NCBI GenBank assembly: GCA_016713585.1
Contig: JADJOV010000027.1
Location: 1-64,000, forward strand
Source: Bdellovibrionales bacterium
GTDB taxonomy: Bacteria > Bdellovibrionota > Bdellovibrionia > Bdellovibrionales > Bdellovibrionaceae
Reading direction: 5' to 3'
DNA: 64,000 nucleotides
Position 1 is the stretch's first letter, and every line of letters starts with the position of its first letter. The translations under genes and the position numbers were made by a program. This document shows positions 26,307 to 35,834 of the stretch, piece after piece. The notes beneath the pieces were generated by a model. The model searched no databases. It saw nothing but the letters and a program-made list of their open reading frames with translations, and was not told the origin of the DNA.

Positions 26307-26963
26307 TTAGATTCGACCGGCAATTCGAGTTCCCCCTGGGAGATACTCGAGTGGGTCAACTGGGCCTTTGCCACGGCGAATTTCAAAATGTAAATGGACC
26401 CCAGTGGCCCGACCAGTGCGACCCATTAAACCTAAAACATCCTTCGTCGTGACAGTCTGGCCTTCGTCGACCAAAATTTTATCCATATGGGCATAAAGCG
26501 TGGCCCATCCTGTTCCAGATTCTATCAAGACCATTTTTCCGTAGCCTTTAAAGTCACGCCCTGCGTAGATAACCATTCCGGTCTGGGCCGAATAAATAGG
26601 GGTCCCACGGGAGGCCGCAAGATCCACACCCCAATGAGGTCGTCGCTTTTGAGGAGGAAAGCCACGAACAAAACGTGCATCTTCAACCGGCCACTCAAAA
26701 TGAGCCTGACCAGCCACGGCATCAGTGGTTGATGGAGGATTCTGCGCAGCGACAGTTTCGGTCGGAACTTGGGTCTTTGAGTCCACACCAATTGGTGGTG
26801 GTTTAACTAAAATCTCTCTTGAAAGCCTGGTTGGACCAGTACTGCAACTGCCCAATGTTAACAAAAGGATTACGAGACTCAGGCTCGTTGCCAAGGGCCT
26901 AGTTGCCGATAACCTGACGACGCTTGAAAAATGAAATAAAGCGATACCTGAGTGTTTTTCCAC
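26307..26963 (-). CDS. M23 family peptidase lipoprotein
   Basis: 218 residues. Lipobox LTLGSC near residue 40, a proline-rich linker, then a LytM/M23 zinc peptidase domain: the first ligands in RRPHWGVDLA (His-x-x-x-Asp) and the HxH in GVHLHFEIRRG, with YAHMDKILVDEGQTV between. All metal ligands are present, so it is probably an active murein endopeptidase rather than an EnvC-like activator. It is anchored to the outer or inner membrane. The initiation codon is a GTG with no clear ribosome site, so the true start may be further in. Confidence 0.88.
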   Translation of the reverse strand: MEKHSGIALFHFSSVVRLSATRPLATSLSLVILLLTLGSCSTGPTRLSREILVKPPPIGVDSKTQVPTETVAAQNPPSTTDAVAGQAHFEWPVEDARFVRGFPPQKRRPHWGVDLAASRGTPIYSAQTGMVIYAGRDFKGYGKMVLIESGTGWATLYAHMDKILVDEGQTVTTKDVLGLMGRTGRATGVHLHFEIRRGKGPVDPLEYLPGGTRIAGRI

Positions 26964-27103
26964 ACTTTGAAGTCTAACCTAAAACGGACAGTCCCGAAAG
27001 GCGAACTGGGTCATAGGCCAGTCTAGTTTTTTAATGAGCGACTCAGATCAAAACATCTTTGTATAGCGTCTGCCAAAAAATCAATGTCGAAGTTCGACCA
27101 TAA

Positions 27104-28360
27104 CTAACTCTGGTAAATCGGAAATTTCTCACACATCTCGTGAACTTGAGTCTTCACTTTCTGCTTCAGGGCTCCATTTTCTGGATCCTTAATGATCTGC
27201 GCAATCCATTGACCCACAAGCTTCATTTCTTCAATGCCCATGCCGCGGGTAGTTAGGGCCGGAGTTCCTACTCGAATTCCACTCGTCACAAACGGAGAAC
27301 GTTTTTCATTAGGGACTGTATTTTTATTAACGGTGATTCCGGATTCATCCAACGCATTTTCAGCGACTTTGCCAGTGACTGGAGAGTCTGTGAGGTCAAT
27401 CAATACAAGGTGGTTATCTGTGCCATCAGTCACGAGTTTGAGATTATTCTTCATCAAAGTTTCTGCCAAAATTCTAGCATTTTGCACGACTCTCTCAATG
27501 TAGACTTTAAACTCGGGCTGAAGGGCTTCGCCAAAAGCGACGGCCTTGGCTGCGATCACATGCTCTAAGGGGCCGCCCTGGATCCCCGGGAAAATCCGAG
27601 AGTTCACAGCTTTGGCTCTTTCTTCGGAATTAGTGAGGATCAACCCACCCCGGGGTCCTCGCAAAGTCTTGTGGGTGGTCGAGGTCACATAATCTGCGTA
27701 GGGTAGGGGAGACGGGTGAACACCAGTCGCAACAAGACCCGCAAAATGGGCCATGTCGACAAGAAGAACAGCGCCCACGTCGTCTGCAATTTCTTTAAAC
27801 TTTACAAAATCCAAAACCCTTGGGTAGGCCGAGTATCCGGCGATCAGCATTTTGGGTCGAACTTCGCGAGCTGTCTTTAGAATTTGGTCATAGTTGAGGC
27901 GCCCTGTGGCGGTGTCCAATTGGTAGGAGTGAGCCTTAAATAACAATCCCGAAAAATTCACTGGCGAGCCATGTGTCAGGTGACCACCGTGCGAAAGATC
28001 CATTCCCAGAACTGAATCTCCGGTCTTGAGTGCGCTTAAGTAAACTGCCATATTTGCCTGGGATCCTGAGTGGGGCTGAACATTGGCGTAGGCGCAGCCA
28101 AAAAGTTTTTTGACTCTCTCAATTGCGAGGGCTTCGACTTCATCAACGACCTGACAGCCTCCGTAGTATCGTTTGCCCGGATATCCCTCTGCATATTTAT
28201 TTGTTAAGACCGAACCTTGAGCTTCCATCACAGCGCAGGATACGTAGTTTTCAGAGGCAATCATCTCAAGGCCAAACTTTTGCCTCTCGGTCTCTGCTTG
28301 AATTAAGTTTGAAATTTTTGGGTCTGCTATCGCGAGTTTTGCTGAAAAAGAAAGAGCCAT
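27104..28360 (-). CDS. glyA: Serine hydroxymethyltransferase
   Basis: PLP enzyme converting serine and tetrahydrofolate to glycine and 5,10-methylene-THF. The PLP lysine lies in VTSTTHKTLRGPRGG (about residue 227), with the usual N-terminal ASENYVS and HSGSQAN motifs. 418 residues, full length. The ATG at 28360 follows GAGGTG. It is last in the fab-rpiB-glyA run, separated from rpiB by 30 bases. Confidence 0.97.
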   Translation of the reverse strand: MALSFSAKLAIADPKISNLIQAETERQKFGLEMIASENYVSCAVMEAQGSVLTNKYAEGYPGKRYYGGCQVVDEVEALAIERVKKLFGCAYANVQPHSGSQANMAVYLSALKTGDSVLGMDLSHGGHLTHGSPVNFSGLLFKAHSYQLDTATGRLNYDQILKTAREVRPKMLIAGYSAYPRVLDFVKFKEIADDVGAVLLVDMAHFAGLVATGVHPSPLPYADYVTSTTHKTLRGPRGGLILTNSEERAKAVNSRIFPGIQGGPLEHVIAAKAVAFGEALQPEFKVYIERVVQNARILAETLMKNNLKLVTDGTDNHLVLIDLTDSPVTGKVAENALDESGITVNKNTVPNEKRSPFVTSGIRVGTPALTTRGMGIEEMKLVGQWIAQIIKDPENGALKQKVKTQVHEMCEKFPIYQS

Positions 28361-28390
28361 GATCACCTCATAAGTTTTGAGGGGACATTG

Positions 28391-28839
28391 TTAAAGAAGA
28401 CTACTCACTTTGGCAACTCTTGTTGAATGGCGTCCTTCGGCAAATGTTGTTTCTGAAAATAGAAGCACAAAAGCTAGAGCCTCTGGAGTTTCGGTCCAGC
28501 GAGATCCGAGAACCAAGACATTGGCATTATTATGCTCTCGTGCCAATTGAACCGCATCAAGGTTCCAAACCAAGGCCGCTCGAATCCAAGGGAACTTGTT
28601 GGCTCGCATGGCCATTCCTTGCCCAGAGCCACAAATCAAAATGCCAAAGCCTTCATCCACGCCTTCTTTTCTAGGCTTAGTGCGACCTTGTTCGCAAAGT
28701 CAGGGTAATCAACCGACTCTTTCGAAAAACAGCCTAAGTTTTCGATTTTAAAATGTTTTTGGGATGTGTTTAAGGCTTGAATCAAATTCTCTTTGAGTTC
28801 AAAGCCTGCATGATCGGAGGCAATCCAAATTGTTTTCAT
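28391..28839 (-). CDS. rpiB: Ribose-5-phosphate isomerase B, frameshifted
   Basis: Interconverts ribose 5-phosphate and ribulose 5-phosphate in the pentose phosphate pathway. The first frame reads WIASDHAGFELKENLI and ends about residue 67; the second continues GVDEGFGILICGSGQGMAMRANK, with the catalytic Cys in CGSGQG, to the end. One extra A near 28664 restores a full protein of about 148 residues, the normal length. Gene order rpiB-glyA is common. The lesion is one base. Confidence 0.88.
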
Positions 28840-28853
28840 TGAATGATTGAAGC

Positions 28854-30119
28854 TTAAAGTTTTGAAAAGATCAATGATCCGTTTGTTCCACCGAACCCAA
28901 AACTATTATTGAGGACATGGTGGATTCGACCCTCGCGGGCCTGATTAGGAACAAAGTCCAGATCGCAACCTTCGCTCGGATTCTTCAAGTTAATAGTCGG
29001 AGGAACGATTTGATCCCGAATTGCAAGTGCACAAAAAGCACTTTCAAGAGCGCCTGCTGCTCCTAGCAAATGCCCGGTCATTGATTTAGTCCCTGAAACC
29101 CAAACCTTTCCAGCATCCTCCTGAAACAACGCTTTAATAGCGGCAATTTCAAGAGTATCCCCCATAGGGGTCGAAGTCGCATGAGCATTTATATAATTAA
29201 TATCTGATGGTTTTAGACTGGCATCTCTAAGTGCGAGCTCCATGGCCCGACGTCCCCCTGTCCCTCCAGGAGCTGGCGAGGTCATGTGGTAGGCATCAGC
29301 TGAAGTTCCATAGCCAGTGACTTCACAAATTATGTGAGCCCCTCTTTTTTCTGCATATTCCATGGACTCCAAACAAAATACAGCCGCGCCCTCACCCAAA
29401 ACAAAGCCATCCCTGTCTTGATCCCAGGGGCGACTAGCAGTCTCAGGATCCTCATTTCGAGTAGAAAGAGCTCGCATAGCAGCAAAGCCACCAATTGCAA
29501 GCTTACAAACTGTCGCTTCGGTCCCACCAGCGAGCATAACATCTGCCAGATCTTGGCGAATGTAACTCACAGCCTCTCCCAAAGAATGCACTCCAGTGGC
29601 ACATGCTGAGGTCACCGAATAGTTTACACCTCTTAATCCGTGGGCAATACTAATTTGCCCAGAGGCCAAATTAGTAATGACAGATGGAATGAAAAAAGGA
29701 CTGATACGACCTGGTCCCTTTTCCATCAATCGAGTGAATTGCTCTTCAATCATGGGAAGACCACCCATACCGGCCCCAACAATGGTTCCAGCTCGATCCG
29801 CAAGGGTCTCGGTGATCTCTAACTTCGCCATATCTAGCGCCATTTTGGCGGCGGCCATTGAGTAATGGATAAAGGTATCCATTTTCTTCTGCTCTTTTTT
29901 GTCAATATAAAGATCAGCTTTAAATCCCTTCACCTCGCCAGCAAAGGTCACATCAAACCCTTCGGTATTGAACTTGGAAATTGGTCCTACCCCAGATTTT
30001 CCCTTGAGAGCATTTTCCCAAGTTTCCTGTAGAGTTAAACCTAAGGGCGACACAGCGCCTATTCCAGTTACAACAACTCGTTTTGGGGCCCGAGGGGCTC
30101 TTTCATAGCGAGATGTCAT
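28854..30119 (-). CDS. fabF: Beta-ketoacyl-ACP synthase II
   Basis: Elongating condensing enzyme of type II fatty-acid synthesis. The catalytic triad is visible: Cys in VTSACATGVHSL, His in INAHATSTPMGD and His in SMTGHLLGAAGA; NNSFGFGGTNGSLIF closes the protein. 421 residues, normal. It begins six bases after acpP, in the conserved acpP-fabF order. Confidence 0.97.
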   Translation of the reverse strand: MTSRYERAPRAPKRVVVTGIGAVSPLGLTLQETWENALKGKSGVGPISKFNTEGFDVTFAGEVKGFKADLYIDKKEQKKMDTFIHYSMAAAKMALDMAKLEITETLADRAGTIVGAGMGGLPMIEEQFTRLMEKGPGRISPFFIPSVITNLASGQISIAHGLRGVNYSVTSACATGVHSLGEAVSYIRQDLADVMLAGGTEATVCKLAIGGFAAMRALSTRNEDPETASRPWDQDRDGFVLGEGAAVFCLESMEYAEKRGAHIICEVTGYGTSADAYHMTSPAPGGTGGRRAMELALRDASLKPSDINYINAHATSTPMGDTLEIAAIKALFQEDAGKVWVSGTKSMTGHLLGAAGALESAFCALAIRDQIVPPTINLKNPSEGCDLDFVPNQAREGRIHHVLNNSFGFGGTNGSLIFSKL

Positions 30120-30124
30120 AAAAT

Positions 30125-30361
30125 CTAAACTTTACCTTTTTTTTGAAGATAAGAGGCAACGTCATTCACAGTTTTGAGCTTTTCAGCATCTTCATCTGGA
30201 ATTTCAAGGTCAAACTCTTCTTCCATGGCCATCACGAGTTCCACGATATCTAGGCTGTCTGCACCTAGGTCATCAATAAAGGAAGCCTCGGGTTTTACTT
30301 TTTCTGGATCCACACCTAATTGCTCCACGATAATATCTTTAACTTTAGGACTGATGGACAC
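30125..30361 (-). CDS. acpP: Acyl carrier protein
   Basis: Carrier of growing acyl chains, modified with phosphopantetheine on the serine of GADSLDIVE. From the GTG at 30361, which has a perfectly placed AGGAGG, the product is 78 residues, the classic length. An in-frame ATG at 30409 also has a good GGGAGA site and would add 16 residues (METETKQNEIKTGGIA). Both could be used. The acidic helix II motif is fully conserved. Confidence 0.96.
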   Translation of the reverse strand: MSISPKVKDIIVEQLGVDPEKVKPEASFIDDLGADSLDIVELVMAMEEEFDLEIPDEDAEKLKTVNDVASYLQKKGKV

Positions 30362-30493
30362 GGCGATGCCTCCTGTTTTAATTTCATTTTGTTTTGTTTC
30401 TGTTTCCATTTTTATCTCCCGCTTATCGTTGTTTAGTTTAAACTGTAATTCTTGTTAAGGTTTAGGGTTAATATTTCTCAGTTAATATAATGA

Positions 30494-31246
30494 TTAATTA
30501 AGATAGAGCCCACCATTGACGCTCAGCGTGTGTCCAGTAATATATTTTGATTCATCACTCAGCAGAAAGCGTACAGCCATGGCGACGTCGCGACCCTCGC
30601 CCATTATTCCCATTGGGACTTTCGATAACACCTGTTCTTTCTGGGCATCGGTCAGAATCGCAGTCATTTCGGTTGCGATGAACCCAGGGGCTACGCAATT
30701 GACTCGAACATTTCTCGAAGCCAACTCAAGAGCTACTGATTTTGCAAAGCCGATAAGACCAGCTTTGCTGGCTGCATAATTTGCTTGGCCGGCATTCCCG
30801 GTTTGACTAATCACTGAGGTGATATTCACAATGGATCCTTTGCGGGCTTTCATCATCATTTTAGTCGTAATCTTTGTTGTTAAGAAAGCCCCACGCAAAT
30901 TGGTCTGAACGACCTGATCAAAATCTTCAGTTTTCATACGCAGAAGGAGTTGGTCCTTTGTAATTCCAGCATTATTAACTAGACCGTCGAACTGAGGCCA
31001 ACGGCTCATGATTTCGGAAAAAGCTTTTTCGACGGAAGCCTCTTCACTTAAATTCATTTGAACAAAAAAATGTCCTTCACCTGGAAGTTTGCTTAGAACC
31101 TCAGCTGCAGCCTTCTCGTTTGAGGAATAGGTAAAACCCACTGAAGCTCCGCATTCAGCTAGAACTTGAACCAAGCAAGCACCTATTCCACGGCTACCGC
31201 CAGTCACGATAATCTTTTTTGAATGCAGGCTCGAAGATGTCATCAT
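30494..31246 (-). CDS. fabG: 3-oxoacyl-ACP reductase
   Basis: NADPH-dependent reductase of fatty-acid synthesis, SDR family. Motifs TGGSRGIGACL (cofactor), NNAGITKDQLLLRM, and the catalytic Ser-Tyr-Lys with YAASKAGLIGF. 250 residues, normal. It sits between fabD and acpP. About 130 AT-rich bases separate it from acpP's start, possibly holding a promoter for acpP. Confidence 0.96.
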   Translation of the reverse strand: MMTSSSLHSKKIIVTGGSRGIGACLVQVLAECGASVGFTYSSNEKAAAEVLSKLPGEGHFFVQMNLSEEASVEKAFSEIMSRWPQFDGLVNNAGITKDQLLLRMKTEDFDQVVQTNLRGAFLTTKITTKMMMKARKGSIVNITSVISQTGNAGQANYAASKAGLIGFAKSVALELASRNVRVNCVAPGFIATEMTAILTDAQKEQVLSKVPMGIMGEGRDVAMAVRFLLSDESKYITGHTLSVNGGLYLN

Positions 31247-31296
31247 GGTATTCTCTTTACTTTCTTAAATTTAAGTTCCTCTTTACGAACAAAATC

Positions 31297-32268
31297 TTAA
31301 TGACCCGATGCCTTTAAGTGAGATTCGAGAGCTCTTACTTCATCAAGCGAACTGGTCGTCCAGACCTGAAAGTTTTCAGAATCAATTTTTTTAAGGAGGC
31401 CTTTCAAAACCTGACCATGGCCAAACTCAATGAATTGAAACAATCCTTTCTTCTTAATGGTTTCTAGACTCTGTGTCCACAAAACAGGAGCCGAAACCTG
31501 ACGAATCAAATTTTCTCGAAGTTTTTGTGGATCTTCTTCAAAATCAGCCTGAAAATTCTGCACAATTGGAAATAAACCTTTAGCAAAGGGAATCCCGGTT
31601 AAAACTTCCCTCATAACAGCCTCTGCCGGAGCCATCATTTCACAATGAAAAGGAGCAGAAACGCTCAAGGGAATGAGTTTGACTCGACGAGGGGCTCCCG
31701 GAATTTCTTCTGGTTTCAGATTCAGACGGAGCCAATCTAGAGTTTTGGTGTTTCCGCTAATGACGATTTGACCGGGGCAGTTAAAGTTCGCTGGACTGAG
31801 GGGGCCAAAGCCAGACTCTTTTTTTGCCCAGTCACAGAGCCAGCGGGCCTGATTTTCATCTAAGCCGAGAGTCGCCATCATTCCACCCTGGCCAACAGGA
31901 ACTGCAGCTTGCATGGCTTGTCCGCGGCGTCGAACAGCTTGTGTGCCATGACTAAGGGAAATAACCCCAGACGCGACAAGGGCTGCGTATTCCCCAATAG
32001 AATGTCCGGCTGCGGCCAGTGGGGTTAGGCCATACTCATGATGAACAACTCGATAAGTTGCAATTGATGTCACTAACAGGGCCGGTTGGGTATTTTCGGT
32101 GAGTTGAAGGTCCGAGTCTGAACTATCGAAACATAATTTTTTTAAATCAAAAGAAATGGCCTCACTGGCTTCTTCAAAGACCTCACGGGCCTTCTGAAAC
32201 TCACTAAACAAAAATTTTCCCATTCCGGAGGCTTGACTGCCTTGACCAGGAAAAAGAGCCACGTACAT
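31297..32268 (-). CDS. fabD: Malonyl-CoA:ACP transacylase
   Basis: Transfers malonyl from CoA to ACP. N-terminal FPGQGSQASGMGK, the active-site serine in AAGHSIGEYAAL (about residue 90), the arginine of the RRRGQAMQ loop, and the late His. 323 residues, slightly longer than the usual 310 with a charged C-terminus. It starts one base after the fabH stop, so it is translationally linked to it. Confidence 0.96.
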   Translation of the reverse strand: MYVALFPGQGSQASGMGKFLFSEFQKAREVFEEASEAISFDLKKLCFDSSDSDLQLTENTQPALLVTSIATYRVVHHEYGLTPLAAAGHSIGEYAALVASGVISLSHGTQAVRRRGQAMQAAVPVGQGGMMATLGLDENQARWLCDWAKKESGFGPLSPANFNCPGQIVISGNTKTLDWLRLNLKPEEIPGAPRRVKLIPLSVSAPFHCEMMAPAEAVMREVLTGIPFAKGLFPIVQNFQADFEEDPQKLRENLIRQVSAPVLWTQSLETIKKKGLFQFIEFGHGQVLKGLLKKIDSENFQVWTTSSLDEVRALESHLKASGH

Positions 32269-32269
32269 G

Positions 32270-33265
32270 TTAATACCTCATCAATACGCTGCCGGCAGTT
32301 AGTCCCGCTCCAAAGGCAGTCAAAAGGATAAGGTCACCTCTCTTGATTTTTCCAGTCTCAAGACCAATCTGAAAGGCTGTTGGAATTGATGCTGCCGATG
32401 TATTTCCGGTCTCGTGGACTGCAACAATCACCTTTTCCTTTGGAAAGTCAAAGTGATCAGCAACAGCCTCCATAATTCGAAGATTTGCCTGGTGTGGAAT
32501 CAGCCAATCGACATCCTTGGCCTGCACATGATTCGCATCGAGGGCCTGATGACAGCAACTAGTCATAGTTCGAACTGCATTTTTGTAAATCTCTCGACCC
32601 TTCATTTTTACAAATTGGCCCTTTTTATCCAAAACCTCTGGAGAAAGTGGAATTCTAGAACCACCAGCACCAAGAACAAAAAGGTCGCCAAGGCTACCTT
32701 CTGAATGCAGATGAGAACTCATAATCACATTTTTATCATCAGCTGCCGTCTGAGAAACAATCCAGGCCCCAGCGGCATCACCAAAAAGAATACAAGTTTC
32801 CCTATCTTCATAGTTAACGAAGCGATGAATAACTTCTGAGCCAACGACCAAAATATGTTTGAACCCGCCGAGGCGAATAAAATGATCGGCCACAGAAAGT
32901 CCATAAACAAAGCCAGAACAAGCCGCAGAGAGGTCAAATGCCATAATACTTCGACACCCCAGTTTGGCCTGAAGACAACAGGCCGAGGAGGGCATTGATT
33001 GGTCGCCTGTCACAGTGCAGAATATAATCCCGTCCAAATCTTTGGCGGTTAAGCCTGCTGCGGTCAAAGCTCTTTGTGCGGCCTTGAATCCGAGATCACT
33101 GGCAGCTTCATCATCAGCGGCAATATGGCGACGAACAATTCCGGTTCTTTCAACAATCCAGTCGTGATTTGTGTCGACCATCTTTTCAAGATCGTGGTTA
33201 GTCAGAACCTTTTCAGGAAGATAAGACCCGGTGCCTGAAATCCGGCTGCGAAAATACCCTGTCAT
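32270..33265 (-). CDS. fabH: Beta-ketoacyl-ACP synthase III
   Basis: Initiating condensing enzyme joining acetyl-CoA (or another acyl-CoA) with malonyl-ACP. Catalytic Cys in DLSAACSGFVYGL, His in LIPHQANLRI, Asn in HETGNTSAASIP. 331 residues. It directly follows rpmF; plsX, which often lies between rpmF and fabH in other bacteria, is absent here. Confidence 0.97.
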   Translation of the reverse strand: MTGYFRSRISGTGSYLPEKVLTNHDLEKMVDTNHDWIVERTGIVRRHIAADDEAASDLGFKAAQRALTAAGLTAKDLDGIIFCTVTGDQSMPSSACCLQAKLGCRSIMAFDLSAACSGFVYGLSVADHFIRLGGFKHILVVGSEVIHRFVNYEDRETCILFGDAAGAWIVSQTAADDKNVIMSSHLHSEGSLGDLFVLGAGGSRIPLSPEVLDKKGQFVKMKGREIYKNAVRTMTSCCHQALDANHVQAKDVDWLIPHQANLRIMEAVADHFDFPKEKVIVAVHETGNTSAASIPTAFQIGLETGKIKRGDLILLTAFGAGLTAGSVLMRY

Positions 33266-33276
33266 GAATGAACAGC

Positions 33277-33471
33277 CTATGCTTTTTCTTTGGATGCGCT
33301 AATTTGCTTGCCTTTATAGTAGTAAGCTCCGTCATCGCCTTTATGAGCGCGGTGGGGACGTACGAGCTCACCCGACTTCTTATCCAGAGCCATTGCAGGC
33401 ACGGTTACAGAGTCATGGGATCTTCTCATATCACGTTTGGAACGGGATGTTTTCTTCTTTGGTGTAGGCAT
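33277..33471 (-). CDS. rpmF: 50S ribosomal protein L32
   Basis: 64 residues, beginning MPTPKKKTSRSKRDMRRSH, the strongly conserved L32 start. It has no zinc-binding cysteine pair. A GAGG site precedes the ATG. The rpmF-fabH linkage and the upstream YceD gene form the usual block. Confidence 0.96.
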   Translation of the reverse strand: MPTPKKKTSRSKRDMRRSHDSVTVPAMALDKKSGELVRPHRAHKGDDGAYYYKGKQISASKEKA

Positions 33472-33541
33472 CGTAAACCTCTCATTTTATTAAATTTCAA
33501 GGGGCCGAGAATGCCCCGGTTATAGGATAAAGGCAATCTCT

Positions 33542-34110
33542 TTATTGCAATTTCAAATTCTTTAACACGTCAAAAGGATTAGGTTTTACTTCACTCAGCA
33601 AAGGTTCCCCAAAACCCTCGTCATAAACAAAGGGTTTATCCTTAAAAATCTCTCGACATTCAGCGCAACGACCTTCAGCTTCTGAAGAGGGTATTGGAGT
33701 CGTAGGAATATTCAGGGCGACTGCCTCATGAAGGTACTCATCAATATCAAAGATTTGGTTATGGCCATACTCGGTCGAGCTTGGTCCATCATCATGAATT
33801 TCAGAGACGTGATTCACTCGGGCATAATGCCCGAGGCGCTCAGTTGGCTGAGGTGGAATCAAAATTTCACGGAACGAAACTTGGACGGGAAAAGAATATC
33901 CACTCCACAACGGGAACAAACTTCAGGCGCCTGGGCGACAATTCGACCGACGAGTTCAAAGTCCTTGGAATTGATGGGGCGAATGGTAAAATCCACCTCA
34001 TAACTATTCTTTTGAATAAGATCCGAAAGGATCTTATTCACTTCACCAGTCTTTGAGTTCCAAGCATAGCTTCGACCCTCATCTGGGATTTCAGAAAGTT
34101 TAATCAACAT
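33542..34110 (-). CDS. YceD family (DUF177) protein, frameshifted
   Basis: Member of the YceD/DUF177 family, implicated in 23S rRNA accumulation in bacteria and plants. The first frame has EVCSRCGVDILFP and stops; the second continues VQVSFREILIPP with GRCAECREIF, giving the two cysteine pairs typical of the family. One missing C near 33887 explains the break. The composite is about 189 residues. The yceD-rpmF neighbourhood confirms the family. Confidence 0.82.
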
Positions 34111-34263
34111 AGTATCTGCCTTTCTTTTAACAGGTGGCAGGAAGTTTTTGGCAAACCCTACCTAGAATAGGCCTGCTTTTATCGGAGAATGCAGCAAGGT
34201 GTCAATCTTTCGATATAGCTTCTATTTTCTCGAAACTGGCGCGTCATGGAGGCCCGTCATTCC

Positions 34264-34689
34264 CTATTTCCAACCAATCACCTGGTACTGTTGACGTTGT
34301 AGGCAGTTGGCGACATATTTTTGTTTTAAAGCGTCTGGACTCAGATTATCCTTGGTTTTCTCTCCGACATACCCACCGGCAGCTCCCCCTGCAGCGCCTA
34401 GAGCCGCACCGCCAGCAAGACTTTCGATTCCACGGCCACTCACAGCACCGATCACACCACCAATCATGGCCCCACCAAGGGCGCTTCGACCAACAGCTTT
34501 TTTGGTTCGCTCATCCTTATGCTTTGCTAGGTAGGAATCAGCTCGGGTCATACAGGTATCAATATCAGATTCCGCTTTAGCCTCTCCCACAGTTTGATAC
34601 TTTTGGTTTTCATCAAGAATTGGTCGATAGGACGCACACGAGAAAAGGGAAAGCGTAGTGATGGTCAAGAGTGTTGGTCTGAATTTCAT
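34264..34689 (-). CDS. Glycine-zipper lipoprotein
   Basis: 141 residues. Signal peptide with lipobox LFSCAS (Cys near 18), a charged region with one cysteine, then a glycine-zipper segment (GGAMIGGVIGAVSGRG followed by LAGGAALGAAGGAAGG) that could insert in membrane or pack as paired helices, and a short polar tail with a further cysteine. The ATG has a TAGGAGA site. It resembles small envelope-stress glycine-zipper proteins; the function is unknown. Confidence 0.82.
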   Translation of the reverse strand: MKFRPTLLTITTLSLFSCASYRPILDENQKYQTVGEAKAESDIDTCMTRADSYLAKHKDERTKKAVGRSALGGAMIGGVIGAVSGRGIESLAGGAALGAAGGAAGGYVGEKTKDNLSPDALKQKYVANCLQRQQYQVIGWK

Positions 34690-34894
34690 ACTTTCTCCTA
34701 ATGGCTAAGTGGTCCACTTCCGATTTGGAAATTCGGACCCTTTTGAATGGCTAATAGACGGAGGTCTTTCAAGTTATATGCCAAGCCTAAACACGATAAT
34801 AGTCATTTATTTAATACAATATACAGTATATCTTCATAACGACTTAGAAAGTCATTCGCTTCATGTAGGGTTTGGGAAGTATTTGCTTCGATCA

Positions 34895-35677
34895 TTAAAG
34901 ACTCCGAACAGGTTTTTCGACCAAAATTGTTTGATGCCAAGTTTTATTTGGTTCAAATTTCCCGCCTGGCAGTAATCCCCAGACAATCTTCACTTTGAAG
35001 CCTGTCGCTTTTAGTAAGGCCTTAAGTTCCGTGTGGGTGTAGACGTTCTGCTCGAATTTACCTCGAAATAATTTGGTTTTTGTCATTCTTGTATCGATGA
35101 TGACCCATTCGCAGAGTATTTTCTTTTGGTCAGGCTCGAAGCGGGCGGCATCGATCATGAAAACATTTTTAATAGGCTCTCGCCCCGATGAGATTGATGA
35201 CTTGAGTTTGGCTTTCACGCTGCCAGCGTTTAAGGTATTAATGATGAATTTGCCACCAGGTTTGAGAACTCGATACACCTCTCTGAGCATTTGAGAATCG
35301 GCCGATCTTTTTTTGAAATAGCCAAAGCTATTGTAGAGCGAAACAACGAGATCAAATGTGTTCGGTTTAAAATGGGACTTGATGTTCTTCATGTCACCCT
35401 GAATAAAATCAATCCGTTGGCGCTCCTTTTTTGAGGCTTTACGGGCATCATTCAAATAGAATTTCGAATAATCAAGGCCTGTGGTTAAGAATCCTTTTTT
35501 GGAAAATAAAATTGAATGTCTCCCGGAGCCACAGGCTAGGTCTAGAATTTTGCCGCCTTTTTTCGGATGACTCATTTGAAGAATTTGGTCAACTTCAGAG
35601 CCCGAAGTATCAGTCTTTGAGGAAAACATAATTTCACCCGTGATCGGGACAAAAAAACTCTGCCACCATTCTTTCAT
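34895..35677 (-). CDS. Class I SAM-dependent methyltransferase
   Basis: 260 residues from the ATG at 35677 (GGAGG seven bases upstream). Motif I is ILDLACGSGRHSILFSKKG near residue 45; further SAM-fold signatures are GLDYSKFYLNDARK, VVSLYNSFGYF and a late LKPGGKFIINT, followed by a variable C-terminal beta region. The substrate is not predictable. It stands alone between a lipoprotein and a divergent MFS gene. Confidence 0.87.
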   Translation of the reverse strand: MKEWWQSFFVPITGEIMFSSKTDTSGSEVDQILQMSHPKKGGKILDLACGSGRHSILFSKKGFLTTGLDYSKFYLNDARKASKKERQRIDFIQGDMKNIKSHFKPNTFDLVVSLYNSFGYFKKRSADSQMLREVYRVLKPGGKFIINTLNAGSVKAKLKSSISSGREPIKNVFMIDAARFEPDQKKILCEWVIIDTRMTKTKLFRGKFEQNVYTHTELKALLKATGFKVKIVWGLLPGGKFEPNKTWHQTILVEKPVRSL

Positions 35678-35834
35678 CAGAAGCCTCCGGCATGTCATTC
35701 GATCTTACCTCAATGGAGCTCAAAGAGTAGGGAATTTCCCAATTCGTTTCCAGAAAAGCGTTTCCATAGTTGTAATTTTCATTGCCCAAAATCTTGCGCA
35801 ATATATGATCAAAGGCATAAATTTATGAGGCGGT

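Noticed and set aside
30420..30493. AT-rich gap with GTTTAAAC palindrome before acpP
   Set aside because: A single 8-base palindrome in AT-rich DNA is expected by chance; no promoter could be placed with confidence.
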